Made by a program: the position numbers and the translations under genes. A model generated the notes under the pieces. It was not told the origin of the DNA, made no database searches, and saw only the letters and a list, made by a program, of their open reading frames with translations. From Leucaena leucocephala (Eukaryota > Streptophyta > Magnoliopsida > Fabales > Fabaceae), in NCBI GenBank assembly GCA_037074615.1, contig CM073545.1, forward strand, positions 11,798,001-11,862,000: a stretch of 64,000 bases of DNA, read 5' to 3'. The stretch's first letter is position 1; every line of letters begins with the position of its first letter. Positions 1-12,268 of this stretch are shown piece after piece.

Positions 1-150
1 AATAACAAAAGTCTTTCTGATAATAATTATTTAAACACTTATTTATTCAGAATCACTTTTTTTCTATAAGTTTTTTTCTCGAAACCATTTTTTAAAAGTT
101 GTCTAAAAGCCATTTTTTCTATAAACATTTTTCTAAAAATCTAAAACGGT
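1..150. mobile_element. 3' part of a MITE-like repeat, cut by the window edge
   Basis: This AT-rich stretch matches the right-hand parts of two other copies in the window, at about 20880-21040 and 49140-49305. All share an opening like 'aaacactYatttattc' followed by alternating T-runs and 'ataaRctctttt'-like blocks. It lies in the third intron of the annexin gene. The family is judged only from the three copies; no transposase is visible. Confidence 0.45.
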
Positions 151-192
151 CCCCTAATAATTAATGTTTTAATTAGGGAAAATTAAACTTGC

Positions 193-414
193 CTGACGAA
201 GATGACCAGTGGTATGAGCAGCCACATCTTCCTCCAAAGCACGCTGATAACGATTGAGATATGCTCGTCTCACAGCCAAGAGGTCTTGAGAAGAATAGAT
301 ACAAGCAATTTCCACAATCACATTGTAATCAACGTTCTTGCTATTTCTAATGCCCACATTTGCCAACATTGCATCACGTTCTGTTGGTTCCAACACCCAT
401 CGATACACTGCTCT
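193..414 (-). CDS. Annexin exon 3
   Basis: 222 nt encoding residues 74-147. It follows an AG acceptor at 415-416 and is in phase 0. It ends at CAG (193-195), followed on the minus strand by GCAAGT, the consensus of GC-AG introns; no GT donor fits the conserved HLRQ boundary of the family. Reading through would add ASLIFPN and a stop. Confidence 0.85.
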
Positions 415-2226
415 CTATATTATTTTGCCCAAACTCATAATTAAGTACATTAGTGAATAAAAGAAAACAGTTCAAATAACCAAATTACATATATAAAAAA
501 AAGTTATTTATTAAAATGGGTTAAAGGTAATAAATATGTAAAAAGTACAACTTATTTTTCAAAAAACCTTTATTTTTTGAGAGAGAGTTAATGAGTGAGG
601 GAGAGATTCAGAAAATAGTTAATTAATGTGGTGAGATTAACAAATAATTAATAGTGGAAATACTAAAAAGTGATATTAAAACTTTCATATAGATTATTTG
701 TCTCCTTCTGCTATATTCTGAACATGCCATCCTTAAAAAATAAAAAAATCGGATAAAAATACCACTAAAATTTTAAAATCTTAAATCAGTTTATTTTCTA
801 TGTTTTAATAACTATTTATTACACTTCATAAGTAAATAACAACGTATTTTTATAAAAAAAAATTATTTAAAATTTTGAAATTCAAATAGTATTTTTGTGA
901 ATTTTTTTCTAAAAAACTTCTCTTCTTGATGGGCCCGAAGAGAGTAGTAATTATAAGAAGCTTTACATATATATACCTCAAAGTCACCAGAGAGCTCAGA
1001 CTCAAGGCGTTTGATGAGATCCTCTTCGTAAAGCTCTTCATAAGCTTGTCTGATTAGCTGAATTTGAGAAGCATTTCTGTGACCTAATATTATTATTACT
1101 GCCTTCTCATCAGTTCCCCATCCTATACAAAAATTAATGTCCTCATCATTATTACATTATTCTCTTAGTTAAACCTAAGCAGAATTAATATTCTCTTCTA
1201 TCAATGGTTATTGAGTCTAATAAAAGGGATTTTATGTCATTTATGACAGGTATTGAGTTCAAAATTGTCCAATGGGAAAAAAACATTGCTTTTATTTGGA
1301 ACCCGACCCGACTTAAAATTCGGATATAGCTAGGTTGTATTAGTAAACTCCAGCCTAGTAACATTCCGTTCTCTGTAATCAAAACCAATTCAAAATTTTC
1401 AATCAACGGATGTTGGTCCGAGTGGTAAACGGCTCGGTATCGCTTAAGCGAGGTCTCGAGTTCGAGCCTTGGCGTACGCAGAAAATCTCCGTTGGGAGAC
1501 TCACCCACCATAGCCAGGTGCGCGACGCGGGTTGGATCCGGATGTAGTCGGGGCAAAGCTCCGGTGAACCGGGTGGGCAACAAAAAAAAAAAATTCAAAA
1601 TTTTCACTTCCTTTTTGTTGTTTAATACAATGTTAGTCCTTTTAGTTTATTTTAATTTTAATTTTCATTCCTATAATTTTAAATTATTAATTTTGGTCCT
1701 TCAAGAAATAAAATGATTAATGTTTTTATGAAAATATAGGACTAACGTTTTAAACGGAAAGAAATTTGAGAGACTAAAATTTATAATTTAAAATTATGGA
1801 GACTAAAACTAAAATAAAAAAAAATTATAAGGGCCAAATATTATATTAATCTTTCTATTTTTAAATAAGATTACCAAGCAAGATCATACCCGCAATTGAC
1901 AAAAAAACTACTGTACAAAATTTCCACTTTCACGAACAGCAATTAATGGTTTCCACAGATTTGAAAAATACTGTACAATATCAAAGCCAGCAACAGAGAG
2001 GAGGTTTGAGTTCAAAACTTATGAATAAAAACACAATTTTCAAAAACTACTCTTATTTAGGCATAATTAAAAATTTGAATAGTTAGTAGCAATAAATACT
2101 GAACAATTTGATTTTTTTTTTAAAAAGGTTTACAGGGAAATTAGTTTTTATACCTTTGAAGGCCTTGTGGAGAGCCTCAGCATCTTGAACAGGAGAGATT
2201 TCATTAGGAGCAAGCAAGGTAGCCAT
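193..2226 (-). CDS. Annexin, 5' part of gene (exons 1-3; rest outside window)
   Basis: Calcium-dependent phospholipid-binding protein of the plant annexin family, which acts at membranes. Three exons join in frame to give residues 1-147 of a family that is usually about 315 residues long. The start is MATLLAPNEISPVQDAEALH. The first annexin repeat carries the type II calcium loop G-W-G-T at residues 25-28, followed by ILGHRNASQ and an acidic cap in SGDFE (residues 69-73). Exon 3 opens with RAVYRWVLEP and covers the start of repeat 2, ending HTTGHLRQ. Introns are phase 1 after residue 24 and phase 0 after residue 73. The third intron appears to start with GC rather than GT. Overall it resembles the ANNAT8-like plant annexins more than ANNAT5, but this is from memory of family patterns. 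A TATA box lies about 95 bp upstream of the ATG. Confidence 0.9.
977..1122 (-). CDS. Annexin exon 2
   Basis: 146 nt encoding residues 25-73 with the GWGT calcium loop, ILGHRN and YEELYEEDLIKRLESELSG. The acceptor TATAG precedes 1122 and the donor GTATAT follows 977 (minus strand). Confidence 0.9.
1402..1591 (+). mobile_element. tRNA-derived SINE, copy 1, in annexin intron 1
   Basis: A 190-bp element with a Pol III A-box-like TGGTCCGAGTGG and a B-box-like GAGTTCGAGCC about 40 bp later, then a tRNA-unrelated body and an A-rich tail. It is flanked by a perfect 15-bp direct repeat AATTCAAAATTTTCA at 1387-1401 and 1592-1606, which is the target-site duplication expected of LINE-assisted insertion. 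A second copy at 52679-52869 is alike over its full length. The perfect TSD indicates a fairly young insertion. The 74-codon frame across it is not a gene. Confidence 0.9.
1621..1851. mobile_element. MITE-like palindromic repeat
   Basis: The left half (TTAGTCCTTTTAG, then TTTTGGTCCTTC) recurs inverted in the right half (GAGACTAAAAT, then AAGGGCCAAATATTATATT). A second copy with the same layout lies at about 45535-45734. Ends are approximate and no TSD was established. Confidence 0.4.
2154..2226 (-). CDS. Annexin exon 1 with start codon
   Basis: 73 nt from ATG (2224-2226) to AAAG, with donor GTATAA. It is the only ATG in frame with the GWGT exon, and MAT-type starts are usual in plant annexins. 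Confidence 0.88.
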
Positions 2227-2317
2227 TGATGAATTTACTTGGACCTTCCTTACAGAGCTATAGATGAAGAAGAGAAGTGAGACGTATTTTGGTGAGTTTT
2301 GGGTTTAAGGGAAACCT

Positions 2318-2327
2318 CAATTTATAA
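2318..2327 (-). promoter_or_regulatory. TATA box of the annexin gene
   Basis: Minus-strand TTATAAATT about 95 bp upstream of the annexin ATG, a usual distance for a plant TATA box plus a short 5' UTR. Confidence 0.55.
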
Positions 2328-2339
2328 GCCAAACTGGCT

Positions 2340-4052
2340 TCATTGGAATCAACGCCTACTCATGCTTGCCATGTGTTTGAAATTTCTATAATTAATTTAA
2401 TAAACAGTATTCCTTAGCTGTTAAGGTCAAATAAAAAATGGAAAACTTGTTTCCTTATTACTTCAATGGCTCAAGGTTCTTTCCTTGGAAAATAAATATG
2501 CAGTTATGTTTTTTTGGCCCCTTATGATTGCATGGGGGACATTTGGCAATTTTTATTTATTAATGCTTTTATTTACTTATTATATGTTAAAAGGGAAGCA
2601 ATTAATATATCAATCTAAAATATAAAAAACATAATAAATCATCTTATATTTTTTTGGATAAAATCTTATATTTATTTTAAAGCCATAAATATTATGATAT
2701 ATTTTAAATTTTTGCCAACCAAAAAATGTCTAATAAATTGGCTGAAAACAAAGAAAGAAATCTCTCTTTGTGGTCAGGAGGTGTGTTGGCTACCACAGTT
2801 TTCCCCTTTAATATATTAAAACAATGCTTTGAATTTGATGTTAAAGAAACAGTTTTCACATTAAGTTTTGTCTACAAGGGCAAAAAATTTCCCTCCAAAA
2901 TAAAAAATTTTCTAAATATCTCACTAGGGGCAATATATGATTTCGAAAAGTTAACTTAGTAGTGTGAACGGGAGGAAATTAGACTGAAAGTCACGTGAAG
3001 CATTTTGGAAGGTTGTGGTTTCATTTTGCTTTGGAATGATCAATTCGACCTAATCCAAAAACCTCACTTACATGTTTTTGTCAGATATGAGTTCCTGTGC
3101 AATTTAAAAAAAATTAATAAGATTTATTTGTTTATTGGTTGATAAAAGAAAACACTTAATAAAATTATTAAATGGTACATTTTAATAAATAATTTATTTA
3201 AAAATTTAGTTATTGATAAACTATAATACTCTTTATGGTTCCAAAAGTAAGCTTTAAATAACTAAATTATACAATTCAAAAAGTTGGTTAAAAAAAATAA
3301 ATATATAAGAAATATAAATTATTTTTTCAAAATACCATTATTTATAGAGAGGGTGAGTGGGAGAGAGGATGAATAGAAAAAGAGATGAGTGAGAATCAGT
3401 AAAAAAATGAGATGGAAATATAATTTATTAGAAATAAAAATAAAAAATACATTAAATAGTCAGATAAATTCAAATTAAAATTTATAAAAAAAAACTCACA
3501 CCCCATCATAAGTTTAAAAGCTTATAGTATTACCATTTTGAACTAGAGAGTAACATTTATGTATGTCACATTCTAGAAGAAATTTAGAACATCTTAAATG
3601 TATGTAGGTCATTCTCCACGAGTTTTTGAAATATTTGATGCTTTATTTCAGAAATACCCTTCTTAAAAGTTTTCAATGAAGTTTTGGGAAAATATATAGT
3701 AGAATTGAAATATTAAATTGAAAGCATTTGTGACAAAACATTATTAAATACTTACATTCTCTTTCCATCCTTTTTATAAGTAACAATTTCCCAAATTACA
3801 TAGATCAAAGTATTAGTTAAAATTAGTTAAATATAATAAATGTGTCAAAAATATAATTTATTTTCTAAAGATACCCTTACTATGGGGATAATTGGTGAGA
3901 GATATTATAAGTAGGAAAATAGATGAGAAAGAATGAGGGGGAGATGGACATGTAATTAATTAGGCCTTAAAGATGAAAAAATTCATTAAATTTTTAGATA
4001 AATACAAATTGTTACTTATATACAGGACTACCCCTATCAGAGACAATGTTAT
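2340..4052. other. Intergenic, no gene seen
   Basis: AT-rich. Two stretches, about 3240-3500 and 3780-4020, resemble each other (GAGAGAG-rich centre with 'gagtgag' and 'attaattag') and 450-700, so they are probably old MITE copies. A 77-codon frame at 2726-2959 has no recognisable domain or gene signals. Confidence 0.5.
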
Positions 4053-6030
4053 TGACAAACCCATATTTTTATATATTTATTCATATCATTTTTGTGGGCT
4101 TTTGTCATTATTTTGGGCTTTAATTATATTATTTGTGCATCAATTGAATTATTAAACCTTATAATAAATTAGTGTTTAATAGGGGCATAATTGTCATATT
4201 TTTATTATTTCTCCTAACTAATTATTTTTACGATAAAAGGTATTACATTATTATGATTTTATATTTCAGGAACTTAGGAGAAATCAGAAATTACAAATGA
4301 CAACAATAGGCCATAAATTCAAGAATTACATGGAAGGACCCAATGGGCCAAACTTTACAGTTTAGCCCATTAGGTCACCTTTAAAAAGCCATGCATGCAG
4401 AGACGGAAGGCACGCCGCGGAGAGAGCTTGAGCTTCAGATCTTCCATTCCATTCACGCGGCGACTTCAACCCCTCAACCCTTCCATCCCATTCACACACC
4501 TCCAGCGCCTACCCTTCCATTCACGGCCGTGGAGAACTTTCAGCATCTTCCATTCCAGACGTCGCGGAGAACATTCAGGTTTTCCATTCTGAGCACACAC
4601 ACGCAAGCTGCCGCGAAGACACTTTCAGAGCCTTTCATTCACGCCGCGGACTACACCTTCAGCACTTCCATTCATTCACACGGCCTCACCTTCCCTCTCC
4701 AGCGGCACAACTGCAACTCCATCTCAGTCTCAGCGCCTTCCATCCCCCAGCCACGGTCTACAGTCTTGAGCCAGCGACAGCAGCACCAGGCGGTGACTTC
4801 AACGACTCACCACAGCTCCTCTTTTCTGCCGACAACAACATCATAGCCGCTACCCATCCATCCGTCCACCTTCATCACCACACCATTCCATCTCTATATT
4901 CATCCATCTTCTTCACGCCTTCATTCCCTCCACTGTGCAGAATCAGAATAGCAGAGACCACGGCAGCACCCCTGCGGACTCGACAACTTCCCTTCCTATT
5001 TACGTCGCCGTCAACATTCATTGCACTCCACCTCCACCATCACGCCATCTCACACAGCACAGGACGCAGTCAGCGAGCTGCACCCAGAAAGCACACAAAC
5101 AGTGACGGTACAGATACAGCAAGGATGGTGGCTGTGTATTTCATGGTAGTCCGTGGCTAGGGCTTCTTAATCCTCTCATTCAATGGCAAGGGCATAAGCT
5201 TGGAATCTCAAAGGGGAGTTTAAGTTATTTTAATTTTCACCCATTAATTATTTTATGATTCCTAGGTCTTAGGATTATTTTATAATTATTTGGAATGTTT
5301 ATAATGATTTATTTACGTTTTTGAGAATTATTATAATTGGATTATTGTTTGGCAATTGATATTGTTCTTTAATTAACTTTAATTTTATTTACTTTGATCT
5401 GGGTCAGACATGGTATTGAAATTATTGTGAATATTTTGTGATAATTCAAGGTAGCTTGAATTATTGGATCATTATATCTCTTGCTGGCTGTAATCCTATT
5501 TCTATGAATTATTGAGTTATAATTGAGCATTGGATTTTAACATCTTTAATCCTAGTTTATTATTCTGGTGGCAGTTAATAAACTAGGATTTTGGAAAATA
5601 TTTTGTGACAATTCGAGGTGGCTCGGTTGTTGGATTAAAAGCTTAATTATAATTCTTAATTCATTGTTTAGAACTCCTATATCTGTTGAAGCTATGATTG
5701 CCTGCGTTATTGAATTGGAGGATTGCTTTCATTATTATTAATCTCTTTCTCTTTCATTCCATTCACTTGTTATCATTCATTAACATTTTCTTTAAATTAA
5801 AAATACCAAAAATATTTATTTAAATTTAATTCTAATTCATTGCATTTATTTGTTAGTCAATCAAATCAAAGCCCATTTTCTAGCTTAAGTTGCATTGCAT
5901 TTAGTTACTTGGGAATTCAATTAGATTTTTGGCTCCTCAAAGAGAACAACCCAAGGTTGCACTATACGCAATCCTTGGTTTAAATTTTTGAAGTAACCCC
6001 AAGGCGACATCGAACTTAAAGGTTATTTCA
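4053..6030 (+). repeat. 5' LTR of the Athila-like element
   Basis: Starts TGACAAACCC and ends TTATTTCA just before the PBS. A TATA-like TTTAAAAA lies near 4380. The first 324 bp recur at 13926-14249. A 151-codon frame at 4391-4846, rich in Ser, Thr, His and Pro, lies in this LTR and is not taken as a gene. Confidence 0.85.
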
Positions 6031-6032
6031 AG

Positions 6033-6050
6033 TGGCGCCGTTGCCGAGGA
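6033..6050 (+). other. Primer-binding site
   Basis: TGGCGCCGTTGCCGAGGA lies two bases after the LTR end. This is the PBS form common in Athila/Tat elements, usually matched to tRNA-Asp. Confidence 0.8.
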
Positions 6051-6248
6051 GCCAAGAGATTGGTTCTCTACTAACTAAGTGTTAAGTAACTTTGAGTAAA
6101 TTGGTTCTTAGTTAGTTTGCATAATAGTTGCATTTGCAATTTTCATTTGCATATTTTTTTTAAACAAAAAAATAAAAAATTTGGGTTCATTTAATTTAAT
6201 TTTTCTTTTGTTTCATTTTTTTTCTTTTCATCTGAACTGCTACTGTTT

Positions 6249-7466
6249 ATGCCTAGGAGTGATAGGGCTTTACCTTTGATTCCCTTAAATCTTGAAATTG
6301 AAAAATCTGTGAAAAAGATTAGAAGAAATAGGAGAATAGAGGGTACAAGTCAAGTTATTGTTGAAGAGGGGCATATTTCACAAGAGTCAAGTTTGTCATC
6401 TAGTGAACACGTGTCTGTTAGTGATTTTGAATTAGGACCAGAAACCATGGATGGTGCTAATGGTAATAATGGTTACAATGGGCTTAATGGAAATAATAGA
6501 CAGGGTGAGAACAACTTTAGGAATAATGGTGAGGATAATATAAGCATGAGGGAGATTAATAATTCTAATGTTGATTATGATCCTTATGGCTTTTATACTG
6601 ATGATGTAAACTTTGAAATTAAAGGAGCATTAATTTCTTCCTTACCTAGATTCCATGGTTTTGCAGGTGATGATCCACATAGGCATTTGAAGACTATGCA
6701 TATGGTGTGCTCTTCCATGAAACCACCAACGGCTAATCTTCAAGATGTATTGAGGAGAGCATTTCATTTTACTTTAGAAGGCAAGGCCAAGGAGTGGCTT
6801 TACACACTGCCTCAACATTTTACCACGTTGACTTAGGATCAGTTGAAAGGAGCATTCTTAGATGAATATTTCCCTGCCTCTAAAACTTCAAGGCTAAAGA
6901 AGGAGATAACTAGTGTTGTACAACGGGATAATGAATCCATGCATGAGTATTGGACCAGATTCATCACACTTCTAGCTCAGTGTCCACATCATAAGCCCTC
7001 AATTCATGCCGCTGCAAATGGTTCTCTCAGAGAATTGAGTCCCAATGCTGCATGGGACCTGCTTCAAAAAATGGCTACTAATGACCCTCAATCTGGAGAC
7101 ACAAGAAAAATGTATACTACCTCTTCGGTTTCTTCCCAGGATATTCTTGCTGAAATTGCTGCTTTGGGAAACCGAATGGAGAAAAGACTCAGTATTTTGG
7201 AGAATAATGTAAATGCCAAGCAGGTTAATTCAATGGGTCACTCTCAAGCTATAGTCACTGGTTGTGAGCTCTGTGGGTCAATGATGCACGCCTCTAATAC
7301 TTGTTCTCGATATGAAGAGGTTTCTGCCCTGTATCAAAATAGGAATGGTCAGTATCAAAAGAGGGATCCCTACTCTAACAGTTACAATCCAGGGTAGAGA
7401 GATCATCCTAATTTTAAATAGGGTGAAAATCAAGGCAACCCTCAGGGAAATTTCTCAAATCAAATA
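6249..7466 (+). pseudogene. gag (capsid/nucleocapsid), broken by three TAG stops
   Basis: Starts MPRSDRALPLIP and runs in one frame. The capsid domain is marked by RAFHFTLEGKAKEWLYTLP and, past the first stop, FLDEYFPASKTSRLKKEI. A zinc knuckle C-X2-C-X4-H-X4-C is encoded at 7263-7304. In-frame TAG codons at 6834, 7395 and 7419 fall where family members normally have tryptophan, so each can be explained by one G-to-A change. The frame otherwise reads on unbroken. Confidence 0.85.
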
Positions 7467-9218
7467 GTGTCTAGTCAAGGGGCATCATCTTCTTCTGGAG
7501 CTAATGAACTTGGTTTGATTGTGAAAGGTATTACTGAACTTAACTCAAAGCTTGACAATCAGAAGTCACAAACTGAGGCTAAGTTACATGCTATGGAGAA
7601 TAAGGTGGACTCATGTCTACAAAATGTGTTCTCTAAATTGGAGCAAATGGAGACTAAGCATGAAAATTTGAATGCTTTTGTTACTCAATTCTCCAACAAC
7701 TTGAGTGAACAACAAGCAAGGAGTAGTGGTTCTATGCCCTCCAACACAGTGATAAATCCTAAATATTTGAATGCAATCACACTGAGAAGTGGTAAGAAAA
7801 TTTATGCCAAGAATGTGCAATTCAAAGAACATGAAGAGGATGAAGAGCCAGTTGATGAGGAAATAGAAGTTGAGTCTCCCCCTGCCAAAACTACTCAAGA
7901 AATTTCCCAAGCTGAGAAAGAAGCTTCTACCCAATCTGAAGGCCTACAAGAAAAGAAGCTCTTGGAGAAGTGTCAGAAACAACCAGTGGTGCAAAATGAG
8001 GAAGAGGAAACAACTATCATAAAGGGACCTATGGAGAAAGGATCACCTTCTGACTCCAAGGGTGATGAGGTAAATATTCGTGACTTGCCTTTTCCAAATT
8101 CTTACTTGGTTAGTAAAAAGATTATTGAAAAGAAAGATAATGATGAATTGTTTGAAATGTTTAGCAAACTTGAGGTTAATGTGACACTACTTGATTTGAT
8201 TAAAAAGATGCCTAAGTGTGCTAAATTCTTGAAAGACCTATGTACAAACAAGAGAAAGTATAGGCATAGTGAGGGAATCCAACTGGGGTTGAGTGTTAGT
8301 GCCTTATTTAAGCCACAGTTGCCTATCAAATGTAAAGACCCTGGTTCTTACACTATCCCTTGCACTATAGGTAGAACTACAATTTCTCATGCCCTACTTG
8401 ACTTAGGTGCAGCAATTAATGTCATGCCTACCTCTATTTATAAGACCTTGGGTATTAAAGCTTTGAAAGACACTAGTGTAGTGCTTGGCCTAGCTGATAG
8501 GACAGTGAGATACCCCAAAGGCATACTTGAGGATATTCTCGTGCAAGTAAAATGTCTTATTTTTCCAGCTGACTTTTATGTCCTTGATATGACTAATGAC
8601 CTTCCCACTGAGAGTACTTTGATTCTAGGTAGACCATTCCTTCTAACCGCTGAGACTATAATTAACATGAAAAAAGGTCTTATCACTATGGGGATTGGGG
8701 ATCAAGAAGTTCAATTTAATCTTTCAGAAGCTATGAATCATAGTTATGAAGATTGTTCTTATTTAGGTATTAGTTTGATTGAATATCATGATAATGAGCT
8801 GGACCACTTACATGAGACTGACATGCATGAACCTCACCGGGGTGACATAGTTGTGAAGCATGATGATATTTTTACTTATCTATCTCCTTTCCATCCTTCT
8901 CACTTCTGTGCATGTGAGGGTGGTGTATCATGTGTCTATTGTTTAGAGATAGACAATTGGCTCTCTTCTACTCATGATTTTGATGTATCATCTTGTTTTG
9001 ATTATGATGTTACTGCTGATTACATACTTGATAGCCTTGAGAAAGGTGTATTTCTTGATTTTGTAGGAACTGATGATAAAAGGGTTGATTCACGAGCCAT
9101 GGATATAGACTCCTCGTTGAGTGGCACTGGAACATTAGAAGAGGACAACAACGATTCTGCTACTACCTTAGTCCCTTCTAATCCCACTCCCACTTCTAAT
9201 TTACTCTTTTTCTCTTGA
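7467..9218 (+). pseudogene. gag C-terminal region and aspartic protease
   Basis: 583 open codons in the same frame as gag. First comes a coiled-coil-like, charged linker. The retroviral-type protease follows, with the active-site motif ALLDLGAAINVMP; the Asp codon is at 8400-8402. DLGA in place of DTGA/DSGA is usual for Athila proteases, so it is not a defect. The flap region ILGRPFL is also present. The frame is lost near 9207 at a T-run and resumes one base over. The second frame continues to about 9408, where a compensating one-base change restores the first. Confidence 0.85.
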
Positions 9219-9409
9219 TCAGACTGACCCTAACTCTTATATTTCTAGGTCATCTGCTGGTGGCACTGAGTCGGGAAGTGGAGGAAATATACACCACACT
9301 GAGCTTATATCTCCTTCCCCAAGCCATATGGACACACCACTCACACTAAATGCACTTGATATACCGAAACTAGTTCCTTCTATTGTGCAACCCCCTGATT
9401 TAGAATTAA

Positions 9410-11093
9410 AACCCTCCCATCTAACCTGAAATATGTCTTTCTTGCTGATGATTGTAAATCGCCTGTTATTGTTTCCAGTTCTCTGAGTAGTTCTGAAGAA
9501 GAGAGACTAGTTTCTGTGTTGAAAAGAAATAAAAGGGCTATAGGTTGGTCTCTAGGGGACATACCAGGGATCGATCCCTTGGTTTGCACGCACAAGATCC
9601 TTTTAGCTGAAGGGTCAAAGCCAGTTAAGCAGCCACCAAGGAGGTCAAATCCTCTTATTCATGATGTGATTAAAAAGGAGGTATCTAAGTTATTGAGTGC
9701 AGGAATCATATATGCTATCTCAGATAGCGAGTGGGTGAGCCCGGTACATGTAGTACCAAAGAAGAGCGGCATCACAGTAGTGAAAAATGAGAGTGATGAA
9801 CTTATTCCAACAAGAGTTCAAAATTCTTGGAGAATGTGTATAGACTATAGGAAGTTGAATGAAGCGACTAGGAAGGATCATTTTCCATTACCTTTCATTG
9901 ATCAAATGTTGGAAAGAATATCTGGTAAATCTCACTATTGTTTCTTGGATGGCTTTTCAGGTTATTTCCAGGTACCGATTACACCTGCAGATCAAGACAA
10001 GACTACTTTTACATGTCCCTTTGGCACCTATGCATATCGAAGGATGCCATTTGGGTTGTGTAATGCTCCAGGCACCTTTCAAAGGTGTATGATGGCGATT
10101 TTCAGTGATTTACTGGAGCGCAATATGGAGGTTTTCATGGATGACTTCACCGTTTATGGTGATAGCTTTGATGATTGTTTGCTTAGTCTTGAACATGTTC
10201 TTGATAGATGTATTAAGAAGAAGTTGGTTTTGAATTATGAAAAATGTCATTTCATGGTGGATAGTGGCATAGTGTTAGGTCATCGCATCTCCCAGAAGGG
10301 GATTGAGGTTGATAGAGCCAAGATTGAAATCATTTCTTCACTTCCCTATCCTACTTGTCTTAAAGATTTGAGGTCTTTCTTAGGGCATGCGGGGTTTTAT
10401 CGACGCTTTGTAAAAGATTTTAGTACAATTGCATTACCCCTTTCTACTCTGTTGAAAAAAGATGTTGGTTTTCACTTTGATGATAAATGTAGACATGCTT
10501 TTGACTCTTTGAAATCCTTGCTTGTTTCACCTCCTATTCTCACTGCACCTAACTGGGATTTACCTTTTGAACTATCTTGTGATGCTTCTAACTTTGCAGT
10601 AGGTGTTATGCTTGGTCAAAGAGAGGATAAGCGATCTAGAGTGATAGCATATGCCTCCAAGACACTTAATTCTGCTCAAGTGAATTATACCACAACTGAG
10701 AAGGAACTATTTGCTATAATCTTTGCTTTAGATAAGTTTAGACAGTATCTAATAAACTCTCGAGTGGTTGTTTTTACAGATCATGCAGCGGTACGGTACT
10801 TGTTCAAGAAGCCCCAGTCTAAACCAAGACTGCTGAGATGGGCTTTACTGCTGCAGGAGTTTGACATTGAAATTAGAGATAGAGCTGGAGCAGAGAATCA
10901 TGTGGCTGACCACCTTAGTCGGTTACCTGAAGGAACTGAGGGAATTGACTCCTCTAAGCTTACTGTTGATTCCTTTCCTGATTCTGCACTTTTTGCCTTA
11001 GCTGTTCAGGAGCCTTGGTACTCTAACATTGTTAATTATATTATCACTAATCTTGTACCTCCTTCTATGTCTAAGTTTCAGGTTGATAAGCTA
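9410..11093 (+). pseudogene. Reverse transcriptase and RNase H of the Athila-like element
   Basis: RT: SEWVSPVHVVPKK, RMCIDYRKLNEATRKDHFPL, the YRRMPFGLCNAPGTFQR block and the catalytic FMDD motif at 10134-10145. RNase H follows: LSCDAS, TTTEKELFAI, FTDHAAVRYL and NHVADHLSR, which supply its acidic residues. The two domains have no internal stop. The reading frame is lost near 11093 in an A-rich run and the integrase is encoded one frame over; the old frame ends at 11267. Confidence 0.9.
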
Positions 11094-12268
11094 AAGAGGA
11101 GGCAAGATACTATATCTGGGACGCTCCAATTCTTTGGAAGCAATGCAGTGACCAAATCAACAGACGATGTGTTCCTAATAATGAGATCCACTCTATCCTT
11201 ACCTTTGCACATTCTTTATCTTGTGGGGGGCATTTTAGTGCTAATAGGACTGCTAGGAAGGTTTTAGAATGTGGATTTTACTGGCCTACTTTATTCAAAG
11301 ATGCTTATGTTTTCTGTAAGTCTTGTGATAAATGCCAAAGGTTTGGGAGTCTAGGTAGAAAGCATGAAATGCCTTTCAGACCTATGCATTTTTGTGAAAT
11401 TTTTGATGTTTGGGGCATGGATTTTATGGGTCCCTTTCCTCCGTCATTTGGGTTTTCATATATATTACTTGCAGTAGACTATGTATCCAGGTGGGTAGAG
11501 GCAGTGCCAACTAGGAAAGATGATGCTTCCACTGTTGCCAACTTCTTACATTCTTATATCTTTTGTAGGTACGGCATTCCAAGAGCAATCATCAGTGACC
11601 AAGGAACACATTTCTGCAATAGGACCATCAAGTCTCTACTTGCTAAACATGGAGTTAATCACAAGCTAGCTACTCCTTACCACCCTCAGACAAATGGTTT
11701 GGCTGAAGTATCCAATCGAGAAGTGAAGCGGATACTAGAAAAGATTGTGAAACCATCTCGTAAAGATTGGAGTGAAAGGCTTGAGGAGGCGTTGTGGGCT
11801 TATAGGACTTCCTACAAGACCCCGATAGGCATGTATCCTTTTAGGTTGATCTATGGTAAGTCTTGCCATCTACCTATGGAGATTGAGCACAAATCCTATT
11901 GGGCAATTAAGGCATGTGATGCAGACCTTGAATCTTCACTTAAAAATCGGATGATGCAACTCCAAGAGCTTGAAGAGATGAGACTTGAGTCCTATGATAA
12001 TGCCAGAATCTATAAGGATAAGCTGAAAATGATTCATGACAAACAGATTCTAAGGAAATAGTTCCATGAAGGTGACAAGGTTTTAAAGTTCAAGACCCGG
12101 TTGAAGTTGATGCCCTGGAAGTTTATCACCAAGTGGGAGGGCCCTTTTAGAGTTACTAAGGTACATTCTTTTGGTACGGTAGAGCTGGTGGATGAAGCAA
12201 CAGGTCAAGTTTCACAAGCCAATGGTCATCTGCTTAAGCACTACCATGAGAATCAAAGACCCCCCTAA
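11094..12268 (+). pseudogene. Integrase of the Athila-like element, with one TAG stop
   Basis: The N-terminal zinc domain is visible from HSLSCGGH to CKSCDKC. The catalytic core has D (11420-11422, WGMDFMG), D (11597-11599, SDQGTHF) and E (11705-11707, NGLAEVSNRE). A TAG at 12059-12061 interrupts the frame; the C-terminal part continues (FHEGDKVLKF, KWEGPFRV) to TAA at 12266-12268. No chromodomain is seen. Confidence 0.88.

Noticed and set aside
1492..1716. 74-codon frame over the first SINE, with a similar 60-codon frame at 52770
   Set aside because: Both are frames through the same SINE body and do not extend into unique sequence.
2726..2959. 77-codon frame
   Set aside because: No domain, no promoter-like context, AT-rich background.
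4391..4846. 151-codon frame rich in Ser, Thr, His and Pro
   Set aside because: It lies in the 5' LTR just after the promoter-like TTTAAAAA, has no domain, and its composition follows a repetitive CT/CA-rich stretch. The truncated 3' LTR cannot confirm it.
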